A DNA stretch of 5,367 nt, taken from Deltaproteobacteria bacterium (GTDB taxonomy: Bacteria > Desulfobacterota > Binatia > UBA9968). The notes under the pieces are model-generated. The model saw only the letters and a program-made list of their open reading frames with translations, was not told the DNA's origin and made no database searches. Numbering within the stretch: position 1 is the first letter of the stretch; each line of letters opens with the position of its first letter. The stretch lies in assembly GCA_016184235.1 (NCBI GenBank), contig JACPDC010000134.1:1-5367 (forward strand), in the 5' to 3' direction. A program made the translations under genes and the position numbers. Below, one piece after another: positions 1 through 5,313 of the stretch.

Positions 1-1400
1 ATCATCTGCGGCGCGACCTTTTTCCCGCCCGAGGTGACAATCAGATCCTTCTTGCGGTCGGTGATGCGCAGAAACCCCTCACCATCGATTTCGCCGATAT
101 CCCCCGTATGAAACCAACCCTCCGGGTCAATCGCCTCCCGAGTCCCCTTGGCGTCGCGATAATACTCCTTGAAGACATTCGGCCCGCGCAACAGGATCTC
201 CCCGTCGGGCGCGATGCGGCATTCCATCCCTGGAAGCGCCGGCCCGACCGTGCCGAACTTGTACCGCTCCTGGCGGTTGACGTGGGATACCGTGGAGGTT
301 TCGGTCAGACCGTATCCCTCTAAAATCAGGATATCCAGGGAATGAAAAAATTCGCCGATCTCCTGCGCCAGCGGGGCGCCCCCCGAAATCGCCAGACGCA
401 ATTTTCCTCCCAAGCCCGCCTGAATTTTGGCAAAGACCAGCGCGCGGGCCAGGGCATGGGCGATGCGGAGAATCCAGGGGATGGGCGCACAGTCTCTCCG
501 GCGCCGGCTGACCCCGCTGCCTACGGATATCGCCCAGCGGAAAAGAAATCTCCGGAGAGCGCTGCCTGCCGCCAGTCTGGATCGGATCCTGCCGTAGGCG
601 TTCTCGTAGATCCTCGGAACGGAGAAGAGCAGCGTGGGACGAATGACCAGCAGATCCTTGGCGATCGTTTCCAGCGAACGGGCAAAGCCGCAGGTATAGC
701 CTTTCGCGACCACCATGAAATGTTCCAGCCGCCCGAAAGAATGGGCGAAGGGCAGAAACTGGAGCGTGACATCCTCCTCCGAAGAGGAGAGCGCGGCCAC
801 CCCTTTGGGCTCGCCGCTTGTCCCGGACGTATAGATGATCGTGAGATCATCCTCAGGGCGCAGGAAAGACGCCAGACGATCCAGCGCCCCTCGCTGCTCC
901 TCGCCGTAGCGCCGCCCCCGCTCCTGGAGATCGTGGAGAGAAAGGACCCTGGGATGCTCAAGTCCGGGGGAAACGGATCCGCCCGCGGGATCTATCACGA
1001 TAATCTGCTTCAGTTGTCGGAGGGACGAATCGTCGGGAGCCAGCTTGCCAAGCCTCTCAAAAGAATCTACGAGCAGCACGCCACATTCCGCATGCTCGAG
1101 GATATGGCAGACCTGGGAAGGGGTGCTCGAGGAATAGATCGGCACCGTCAGCGTGCCGATGCAGATATTGGCCCAATCGATCAGGCTCCACTCGACTCGA
1201 TTGGCTGAAAAAATGGCGACCCGATCGCCCTTTTTGGCCCCGAGGGCAACCAGGCCGAGGGCGATTTCCTCAACCCGACGCAAGGTTTCTTCCCAGGTGT
1301 AGGTCTCCCAATGGCCGTTGCGCGCGAAACGGTAAAGGATGCGGTTCCCGTATCGCCTGGCCTGGGAAAGAAACATCTCGGCAAGGCTCTGGTAAGCCAC
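1..1400 (-). CDS. Long-chain acyl-CoA synthetase (AMP-binding/ANL family), C-terminus cut by window edge
   Basis: This enzyme would activate fatty acids with ATP and CoA through an acyl-adenylate, feeding beta-oxidation or lipid synthesis. The frame is open without a stop for 466 codons from a GTG at 1400 to the left edge; relatives of the FadD15 type are about 600 residues, so roughly the last 130 are missing, including the usual catalytic lysine. Visible motifs are the P-loop YTSGTSGEPKG (190-200), FLPFAHSF (215-222), GYGLTET (362-368), HTGD (431-434) and TDRKKD (447-452). Between PKG and FLPFAH there are only 14 residues, about 17 fewer than in FadD15 from memory, and the THxN stretch is absent. 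The start is uncertain: an upstream in-frame stop lies just before about 1440, and GTG 1400, TTG 1421 and ATG 1376 are possible, none with a good Shine-Dalgarno. GTG 1400 gives the usual SLAEMFLSQARR opening. It is divergent from coaE. Family call is firm, substrate length is not. Confidence 0.93.
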   Translation of the reverse strand, partial: MAYQSLAEMFLSQARRYGNRILYRFARNGHWETYTWEETLRRVEEIALGLVALGAKKGDRVAIFSANRVEWSLIDWANICIGTLTVPIYSSSTPSQVCHILEHAECGVLLVDSFERLGKLAPDDSSLRQLKQIIVIDPAGGSVSPGLEHPRVLSLHDLQERGRRYGEEQRGALDRLASFLRPEDDLTIIYTSGTSGEPKGVAALSSSEEDVTLQFLPFAHSFGRLEHFMVVAKGYTCGFARSLETIAKDLLVIRPTLLFSVPRIYENAYGRIRSRLAAGSALRRFLFRWAISVGSGVSRRRRDCAPIPWILRIAHALARALVFAKIQAGLGGKLRLAISGGAPLAQEIGEFFHSLDILILEGYGLTETSTVSHVNRQERYKFGTVGPALPGMECRIAPDGEILLRGPNVFKEYYRDAKGTREAIDPEGWFHTGDIGEIDGEGFLRITDRKKDLIVTSGGKKVAPQM

Positions 1401-1406
1401 GGCAGC

Positions 1407-1412
1407 AGTATA
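1407..1412 (-). promoter_or_regulatory. Possible -10 element for the acyl-CoA synthetase gene
   Basis: On the minus strand the hexamer TATACT (5 of 6 matches to TATAAT) lies six bases before the candidate GTG start at 1400. No convincing -35 is present; the best at 18 bp spacing is TTCGCC (3 of 6), inside the repeat array. If real, transcription would begin at or next to GTG 1400, giving a leaderless message, or a short leader of about 24 bases for ATG 1376. This is inference from a single hexamer. Confidence 0.25.
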
Positions 1413-1416
1413 AAAC

Positions 1417-1490
1417 AGCAAATGGCGAATGGCGAATGGTCCTCACCCGACCCATTGACTCTAATTGCTATTTGCTATTTGCTATTTGCG
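1417..1490. repeat. Inverted pair of 7-bp repeat arrays in the divergent spacer
   Basis: The left arm is AGCAAAT (1417), GGCGAAT (1424), GGCGAAT (1431). The right arm is AATTGCT (1463), ATTTGCT (1470), ATTTGCT (1477), ATTTGCG (1484). The right units are reverse complements of the left ones, allowing for change at the GC positions. In RNA read from the plus strand, 1417-1437 can pair with 1463-1483 over 20 of 21 positions, counting G-U wobbles, with a 25-base loop (1438-1462). The last degenerate unit ends at the coaE GTG start. The pairing is worse on the minus strand, where the wobbles become A-C mismatches. The arrays occupy almost all of the spacer between the two genes. Function is unknown; a leader hairpin for coaE is possible. 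Confidence 0.8.
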
Positions 1491-1492
1491 CT

Positions 1493-2110
1493 GTGAAAGT
1501 CATCGGTTTAACGGGCGGCATCGCCACAGGAAAGAGCACCGTAACATCCATGTTGCGTCAGCTGGGGGCGCGGATCATCGACGCCGACGAGCTTGCCCGG
1601 GAGATCGTCGGACCGGGTCAGGAGGCATGGCGGGAAATCGTCGAGGCCTTCGGCAGCGAGATGGTCCGCGCGGATCAAACCATCGACAGGGAAAAACTGC
1701 GAAAAATAATCTTCGCGGATCCGCAGGCCAGGAAGCGACTCGAGTCGATTACCCACCCCCGCATCAGGGCGCTGGCGCAGGAAAGGATCGGGCAGCTGGC
1801 GGCCGAGGGAGCGGAACTGGTCATCTATGCGGCTCCCCTGTTATTCGAAAACCAGGTTCACCTCTGGCTCCGGCCGGTGATCCTGGTGGCGTGCGCCGCA
1901 ACCCTCCAGAAACAGAGACTGCTAAAAAGGGACGGTCTCAGCGAGGAAGAGGCCCGCCGCCATCTCCAGGCGCAGATGAGCCTCGAGGAAAAGAGAAAGC
2001 TGGCCGACTTCATCATTGAGAACGACGGCAGCCTGGAGGAACTGGAAAAAAAGGTTAGGGAAGTCTGGGAGAGGATCACCAAGCAGGCCATAGGCAACAG
2101 GCAACAGTAA
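1493..2110 (+). CDS. coaE: Dephospho-CoA kinase
   Basis: CoaE catalyses the last step of coenzyme A synthesis, phosphorylating the 3'-hydroxyl of dephospho-CoA with ATP in the cytosol. From GTG 1493 the protein is 205 residues, normal for the family. It opens with the Walker A loop GLTGGIATGKST (residues 5-16), then IDADELAREIV (29-39), THPRI (86-90), PLLFEN (115-120), the lid-region KRDGLSEEEARRHLQAQ and ADFIIEND near the C-terminus. The start is set by the family's usual (M/V)KVIGLTGG beginning; the frame stays open upstream to 1436, but that extension only translates the repeat array. There is no recognisable Shine-Dalgarno before the GTG, because the 7-bp array runs up to it. The last residues (about QAIGNRQQ) are encoded by another 7-bp array and look like a non-conserved tail. 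It is convergent with efp. Confidence 0.97.
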   Translation: MKVIGLTGGIATGKSTVTSMLRQLGARIIDADELAREIVGPGQEAWREIVEAFGSEMVRADQTIDREKLRKIIFADPQARKRLESITHPRIRALAQERIGQLAAEGAELVIYAAPLLFENQVHLWLRPVILVACAATLQKQRLLKRDGLSEEEARRHLQAQMSLEEKRKLADFIIENDGSLEELEKKVREVWERITKQAIGNRQQ

Positions 2111-2154
2111 ATTCTCTTTTTCTGCTACTGCCTAACGCCTACTGCCTATCGCCT
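2085..2154. repeat. Inverted 7-bp repeat arrays at the coaE/efp convergent junction
   Basis: The left arm is AGGCCAT (2085), AGGCAAC (2092), AGGCAAC (2099), followed by AG, inside the end of coaE. The right arm is ACTGCCT (2127), AACGCCT (2134), ACTGCCT (2141), ATCGCCT (2148), the reverse complement of the same AGGCNNN unit. Positions 2085-2096 pair with 2143-2154 at 11 of 12 bases, including the exact ATAGGCA/TGCCTAT pair. The unit differs from that of the array upstream of coaE, but the layout is the same. Confidence 0.8.
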
Positions 2155-2160
2155 TCTTTA
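2085..2160. terminator. Possible terminator between convergent coaE and efp
   Basis: The opposed arrays can form a long imperfect hairpin between two convergent genes, where a terminator is expected. On the plus strand it is followed by the pyrimidine-rich TTCTTTACTTTA, a weak U-tract. On the minus strand no U-tract follows the hairpin, so factor-independent termination of efp there is poorly supported. The assignment rests on position and symmetry only. Confidence 0.35.
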
Positions 2161-2718
2161 CTTTATCCGCTCCAGGTACTTCCCCTCCGAAGGGTCCACG
2201 CGCACCTTGTCGCCCACCTGAACAAAGGGCGGCACCTGAACCGTAATGCCGGTCTCCAGCTTGGCCGGCTTATAGGAGGCGCTGGCCGTCGCGCCCTTGA
2301 GCGACGGCTCTGTCTCGACGACTTCCAGGTCCACAGTGGGAGGCGGGCTGATCCCGACAGGTTTCCCGTCAAAAAATTCGATCTCCACCACCTGGTTGGA
2401 AAGGAGATAGCCGAGGAGCTCTCCGATCTCTCCGGCGGCGAGCGAGATCTGCTCGTAGTTCTCGGTATCCATAAAGGTGTAGAGATCCCCCTCGTTGTAG
2501 AGGTACTGCATCATCCGGCTCTCCAGCGTGGCCTGCTCGAGCCGGTCCTCAGACCTAAACTTCCGCTCCGTGCCCAACCCCGTCTTGAGATTCTTCATTT
2601 TAGTCTGCATGAAGCCGCGCTTGTTACCCGGCGTCAGGTGATGCACCGAGGAGACCCGGTACAGATCTCCCTCGTAGACGATGATCATCCCCGGTCTAAT
2701 CTGTGTTGCGTTGATCAT
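2158..2718 (-). CDS. efp: Elongation factor P, with Asn at the tip of the P-site loop
   Basis: EF-P binds between the ribosomal P and E sites and helps peptide bonds form at proline stretches. The 186-residue length and three-domain layout are standard: KOW-like domain I (about 1-62), OB domain II (65-127) and C-terminal OB domain III (129-185), with typical YLYNEGDLYTFMD, SLKG, VPPFVQVGDKVRVD and G(K)YLERIK motifs. By alignment from memory to E. coli EF-P, the loop that carries modified Lys34 (PGKGQAF) reads PGNKRGF here, so Asn32 stands at that position and a lysine follows it. The protein has its own PPP at 125-127. The ATG at 2718 has AAAGG eight bases upstream. It lies 39 bp downstream of gdh on the same strand and is probably co-transcribed. 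No recognisable EF-P-modifying enzyme gene is in the window. Confidence 0.97.
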   Translation of the reverse strand: MINATQIRPGMIIVYEGDLYRVSSVHHLTPGNKRGFMQTKMKNLKTGLGTERKFRSEDRLEQATLESRMMQYLYNEGDLYTFMDTENYEQISLAAGEIGELLGYLLSNQVVEIEFFDGKPVGISPPPTVDLEVVETEPSLKGATASASYKPAKLETGITVQVPPFVQVGDKVRVDPSEGKYLERIK

Positions 2719-2757
2719 ACTTCTAACCTTTCATGTTTCTTTTCCAAAGGCAACCGG

Positions 2758-4017
2758 CTATGCATATAGTCCGCGCCAGAGCATAGCCCTCGCCACGCGC
2801 TGGATACCGATCATTAGCGCCGCCAGCCGCATGTCCACCTTCTCCTTTTGGCTCGTTCGGAGCACCTCCTGGAAGGCGCGGGTCAGAATCTCCCGGAGCT
2901 TCTTGTTCACTTCGTCCTCGGTCCAGAAGAAGTTCTGCAGATCCTGCACCCACTCGAAGTAGGAAACGACGACCCCGCCTGCATTGGCCAGGATGTCGGG
3001 AATGACGAAGACCTCTTTGTCTCGTAGAATCTCATCAGCCTCAGGGGTCGTCGGCCCGTTGGCCCCCTCTGCAACGATCCGGCACTTGAGTCTCCCTGCA
3101 TTCTCTCTCGTGATCTGCATCTCGCCGGCAGCCGGAACCAGGATATCGCACTTTAGTTCCAGGAGCTGATCCCCGGGAAACTTCTCTCCCTTAGGAAATT
3201 TGTCCAGACGAGGATTGTTTTCCTTAAACTGGATGAGCTCATCGATGGGAAGCCCTTTACCGTTAGTTACCGCGCTCGACCGATCACTCACGGCAAGAAC
3301 TTTAACCCCCAGACCGGCAAGTTCTTTGGCCGTCACAGACCCAACATTGCCGAATCCCTGGACCGCCGCGCTGCATTTCGCCAAATCGATCCCGAGATGC
3401 TTGGCCGCCTCGATGATCGTGTAGACCACGCCGCGACCGGTCGCCTCGCGGCGGCCCAGGGTTCCTCCGACAGCCACTGGCTTACCGGTCACCACTCCCG
3501 GCACGGCAAATCCCTTATGCTGGCTGTAGGTGTCCATGATCCACGCCATGACCTGTTCGTTGGTGCCCATATCCGGAGCCGGCACATCGACCTCAGGCCC
3601 GATGAAATTAAGGATCTCCGCCGTATAGCGCCGGGTCATCCCTTGAAGCTCGTTGCGGGAAAGCTCAGCGGGATCACAGGCTATCCCCCCCTTTGCCCCA
3701 CCCAGTGGCAAGCCCACCAGCGAGCACTTCCAGGTCATCCACATCGCCAGCGCCGAAACCTCCCCGAGATTGACATCGGGGTGATAGCGTATGCCTCCTT
3801 TGAACGGGCCAAGGACATCGTTGTGTTGTACCCGGTAACCGGTGAATACGTGAACCCCGCCATCGTCCATGCGTGTCGGGACACTAACGATCAAGGCCCG
3901 ATCCGGCCGCTTTAGTCTGGCGGCGACATTCGGATCGAGGTTGAGTTTTTGAGCAGCGCTCTCGAACTGTTGGACAGCCATCTCGTTCGCCGGGCTGCGC
4001 CATTCAATCGTTGCCAT
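2758..4017 (-). CDS. gdhA: Glutamate dehydrogenase (Glu/Leu/Phe/Val dehydrogenase family)
   Basis: This enzyme would interconvert glutamate and 2-oxoglutarate plus ammonium with NAD(P). At 419 residues it matches the small hexameric class (about 410-450). Domain I (about 1-190) holds PFKGGIRYHP (71-80, substrate lysine 73), Lys97, the catalytic LPLGGAKGGI (103-112, Lys109) and APDMGT (147-152, Asp149). Domain II holds the dinucleotide fold GFGNVG (221-226) and AEGANGPTTPEAD (316-328), then NAGGVVVSYFEWVQ (345-358). Ser352 with Lys73 fits glutamate rather than leucine or phenylalanine as substrate. The segment after the second strand, AVSDRSS (242-248), does not let me choose between NAD and NADP. 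The ATG at 4017 follows a strong GGGGAGGAA. It is the first gene of a likely gdh-efp unit, downstream of a repeat-filled spacer. Confidence 0.96.
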   Translation of the reverse strand: MATIEWRSPANEMAVQQFESAAQKLNLDPNVAARLKRPDRALIVSVPTRMDDGGVHVFTGYRVQHNDVLGPFKGGIRYHPDVNLGEVSALAMWMTWKCSLVGLPLGGAKGGIACDPAELSRNELQGMTRRYTAEILNFIGPEVDVPAPDMGTNEQVMAWIMDTYSQHKGFAVPGVVTGKPVAVGGTLGRREATGRGVVYTIIEAAKHLGIDLAKCSAAVQGFGNVGSVTAKELAGLGVKVLAVSDRSSAVTNGKGLPIDELIQFKENNPRLDKFPKGEKFPGDQLLELKCDILVPAAGEMQITRENAGRLKCRIVAEGANGPTTPEADEILRDKEVFVIPDILANAGGVVVSYFEWVQDLQNFFWTEDEVNKKLREILTRAFQEVLRTSQKEKVDMRLAALMIGIQRVARAMLWRGLYA

Positions 4018-4030
4018 AATTTCCTCCCCT
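4018..4030 (-). promoter_or_regulatory. Strong ribosome binding site of gdh
   Basis: On the minus strand AGGGGAGGAAATT directly precedes the ATG at 4017. The purine run is a near-perfect anti-Shine-Dalgarno match with about 5-8 bases of spacing, which supports this start. It separates the gene from the repeats beginning near 4047. Confidence 0.8.
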
Positions 4031-4046
4031 TAATTCTTCATCCCCC

Positions 4047-4079
4047 CTCGTGTTCGTTGCTCGTGTCTCGTGCTCGTTG
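4047..4079. repeat. CTCGTG/CTCGTTG short tandem repeats
   Basis: Units of 6-7 bp follow one another: CTCGTGT (4047), TCGTTG (4054), CTCGTGT (4060), CTCGTG (4067), CTCGTTG (4073). The array lies in the spacer between the HIT gene and gdh, in what would be the gdh leader or promoter zone. It runs straight into the next array, sharing the TTG at 4077-4079. Confidence 0.75.
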
Positions 4080-4158
4080 AACCGTTTGAACTGTTTAAAC
4101 CGTTCAAGCCGTTCAAATCGTTCAACGTTTGAACTCTTGAACCTTTGAACTTTTCAAC
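4077..4158. repeat. TTGAAC / GTTCAA nine-bp phased repeat array, self-complementary
   Basis: TTGAAC occurs at 4077, 4086, 4129, 4137 and 4145, with TTAAAC at 4095; the inverted form GTTCAA occurs at 4102, 4111 and 4120. Spacing is nine bases inside the first two groups and eight in the last. Positions 4077-4091 can pair with 4102-4116 at 13 of 15 bases around a ten-base loop containing the palindrome GTTTAAAC (4093-4100), and the middle group can instead pair with the last group. The array fills the 3' side of the HIT gene and the region upstream of gdh. It could act as terminator, mRNA-stabilising structure or protein-binding array; no U-tract decides this. Confidence 0.85.
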
Positions 4159-4164
4159 TTCTAT

Positions 4165-4509
4165 TTATCCCGGCGGCCAGGTAAAAGGCCTGCCCCCCAA
4201 CAGGTGGAAATGGAGATGATAGACGCTCTGCCCCGCCCCGGTGCCGTTGTTGACAACCAGACGGAAGCCGCCCTGTGAGATCTTCTGCTCCTTCGCCACC
4301 TGAGAAGCGACATAACAGATCTCTCCGACAAGCCCTTTATCCTCCTCCCCGACATCCGCGAGCGTTTCTATGTGTTTGCGCGGCACGATGAGGATATGGA
4401 CCGGCGCCTTCGGGCTGATGTCCCGGAAAGCCACGATGGTCTCGTCCTGATACACGATGTCGCCTTTGATATCGCCTCTCACAATACCGCAGAAAAGACA
4501 TCCACTCAC
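4165..4509 (-). CDS. HIT-family (HINT branch) nucleotide-binding protein
   Basis: HIT proteins of this branch hydrolyse purine nucleoside phosphoramidates and acyl- or aminoacyl-adenylates in the cytosol. The 114-residue protein is of normal size for the HINT/PKCI group. It has the N-terminal CLFC (Cys4, Cys7), FRDISPKAPVHILIVPRKH (28-46), VVNNGTGAGQSV (85-96) and the defining histidine triad HLHFHLLGGR (98-107, His98, His100, His102). The two cysteines with His46 resemble the zinc site of some HINT proteins. The start is GTG 4509 with AAGGGG seven bases upstream. It lies 32 bp downstream of the second Rieske gene on the same strand and is probably the last gene of that operon. Its biological substrate cannot be read from the sequence. 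Confidence 0.95.
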   Translation of the reverse strand: MSGCLFCGIVRGDIKGDIVYQDETIVAFRDISPKAPVHILIVPRKHIETLADVGEEDKGLVGEICYVASQVAKEQKISQGGFRLVVNNGTGAGQSVYHLHFHLLGGRPFTWPPG

Positions 4510-4541
4510 AGCCGCGCCCCTTTCTTATCGACCCTCTATCC

Positions 4542-4919
4542 TCAATCCTCTGAATCGTCAGGACAATAGGCGACAATCTTCCCGTCGCTGATCTTCAAAG
4601 GCACGTTTTGCAGAAAGGCCCCGAAGCAGGGGCCCCAGACGCACTCGCCGGTCGCCGGCTCGTAGGTTGCCCCGTGGTTGGCGCAGATAAGATAACGCCT
4701 GTCCTCGGTAAAAAACTCATTATCGATCCAATCCATGGAGATGGGAATGTGGCGGCAGCGATTGACGTAGGCGTAGACGCTCCCCTCGTAGCCGACCAAC
4801 AAGCCCTCCACATCTCTCCCCTGACACTTGAGGCGAAATTTCTTTGTCATCCCATGCGACAGCTCTCCTGTTCGAGCCACTACTCTGCCCCGGCCGATTT
4901 TCTTTTGGCCCTCCGCCAT
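4542..4919 (-). CDS. Rieske-type [2Fe-2S] protein, paralogue 1
   Basis: This is a small soluble protein of 125 residues expected to carry a Rieske [2Fe-2S] cluster and pass electrons to an unidentified partner. Ligands are CRH (Cys55, His57) and CANH (Cys79, His82), followed by GATYEP and GPC. The gap between His57 and Cys79 is 21 residues, longer than the 15-17 common in Rieske ferredoxins and dioxygenases. Further cysteines are 32, 93, 98 and 119. No signal peptide, twin-arginine motif or membrane segment is seen, so it should be cytoplasmic and is not a bc1 Rieske subunit. The ATG at 4919 is chosen because AGGAGG stands eight bases before it; the frame is open up to 5063, but that part is an out-of-frame read of the upstream gene. 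About half of its residues match the upstream paralogue. A nitrite-reductase-small-subunit-like role is possible but unsupported. Confidence 0.92.
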   Translation of the reverse strand: MAEGQKKIGRGRVVARTGELSHGMTKKFRLKCQGRDVEGLLVGYEGSVYAYVNRCRHIPISMDWIDNEFFTEDRRYLICANHGATYEPATGECVWGPCFGAFLQNVPLKISDGKIVAYCPDDSED

Positions 4920-4925
4920 CGGTTT

Positions 4926-4931
4926 CCTCCT
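4926..4931 (-). promoter_or_regulatory. Ribosome binding site overlapping the upstream stop codon
   Basis: AGGAGG on the minus strand overlaps the TAG stop (4930-4932) of the upstream Rieske gene and lies six bases before the spacer end of the ATG at 4919. It fixes the start of paralogue 1 and suggests translational coupling of the two Rieske genes. Confidence 0.85.
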
Positions 4932-5313
4932 AGTCGGCCAGATAGGAGAGGTCCCCGGGCGGGCAACCCACCAGCACCTCCCCTTGATCCACGAGCACGG
5001 GCAGCGGGTAGAGGGAGAGGCCTTTGCAGGGTCCTTCGAGGCACAGTCCGGATGCCGGATCATAGAGCGCGCCGTGCGTCAGGCAGATGAGCTGCCGGCG
5101 GTCCTCTGTGAAAAACTGGTAGCGGACGAAATCCAGCGGGGTGGTCATGTGGCGGCAGCGATTGACGTAGGCATGAAATCTTCCCTCATAATTGATCAGG
5201 AAGGCGTCCACGCGGTATTTCTGGCAGATCAACCAGAACTTCTTGACCGACCCCGGCTGCATTTCCTCGACCCGGGCGATCACCCTTCCGCCTCGCCTGC
5301 TCTCGCGCTCCAT
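4930..5313 (-). CDS. Rieske-type [2Fe-2S] protein, paralogue 2 (upstream gene)
   Basis: From ATG 5313 this protein has 127 residues, with cluster ligands CRH (Cys53, His55) and CLTH (Cys77, His80) and the same 21-residue gap. My hand alignment to the downstream copy gives about 54 identities over about 112 positions, strongest in AYVNRCRH and FFTEDRR. All six cysteines (30, 53, 77, 91, 96, 116) match cysteines of the copy. The frame is open to the right edge, with a TTG at 5355 giving 141 residues, so a longer N-terminus or an upstream overlapping gene cannot be excluded. ATG 5313 is preferred because it gives the same distance to the conserved GRV(I/V)AR as in the paralogue and has GAGAAGG nearby. 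It appears cytoplasmic, with no signal peptide or membrane segment. It precedes paralogue 1 by ten bases and so arose as a tandem duplication within an operon. Confidence 0.9.
   Translation of the reverse strand: MERESRRGGRVIARVEEMQPGSVKKFWLICQKYRVDAFLINYEGRFHAYVNRCRHMTTPLDFVRYQFFTEDRRQLICLTHGALYDPASGLCLEGPCKGLSLYPLPVLVDQGEVLVGCPPGDLSYLAD

Noticed and set aside
342..1208. A 288-codon plus-strand open frame opposite the acyl-CoA synthetase
   Set aside because: The minus-strand frame here shows all acyl-adenylate motifs without a break; the plus frame is Arg/Gly/Pro-rich, shows no known motif, and is a mirror frame of a GC-rich gene.
1436..1492. ATG 1436 as coaE start
   Set aside because: The extra 19 residues only translate the heptad array and come before the family's usual start at VKVIGLTGG.
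3397..3915. A 172-codon plus-strand open frame opposite gdh
   Set aside because: It is wholly covered by the well-supported glutamate dehydrogenase and shows no recognisable motif.
2758..4017. Leucine or phenylalanine dehydrogenase
   Set aside because: Length near 420, Lys73 and Ser352 in NAGGVVVSYFEW fit glutamate dehydrogenase; leucine and phenylalanine enzymes are shorter, about 350-380 residues.
4093..4100. GTTTAAAC palindrome as a standalone operator
   Set aside because: It arises where the forward and reverse repeat blocks meet and needs no separate explanation.
4047..4158. CRISPR array
   Set aside because: Units of 6-9 bp with no spacers of 25-40 bp and no cas genes; these are short-period repeats.
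4920..5063. N-terminal extension of Rieske paralogue 1 to 5063
   Set aside because: The added 48 residues are an out-of-frame reading of the upstream paralogue, and AGGAGG lies before ATG 4919.
4608..5090. A 160-codon plus-strand open frame opposite the Rieske genes
   Set aside because: It is antisense to two overlapping well-supported genes and has no motif or ribosome binding site of note.
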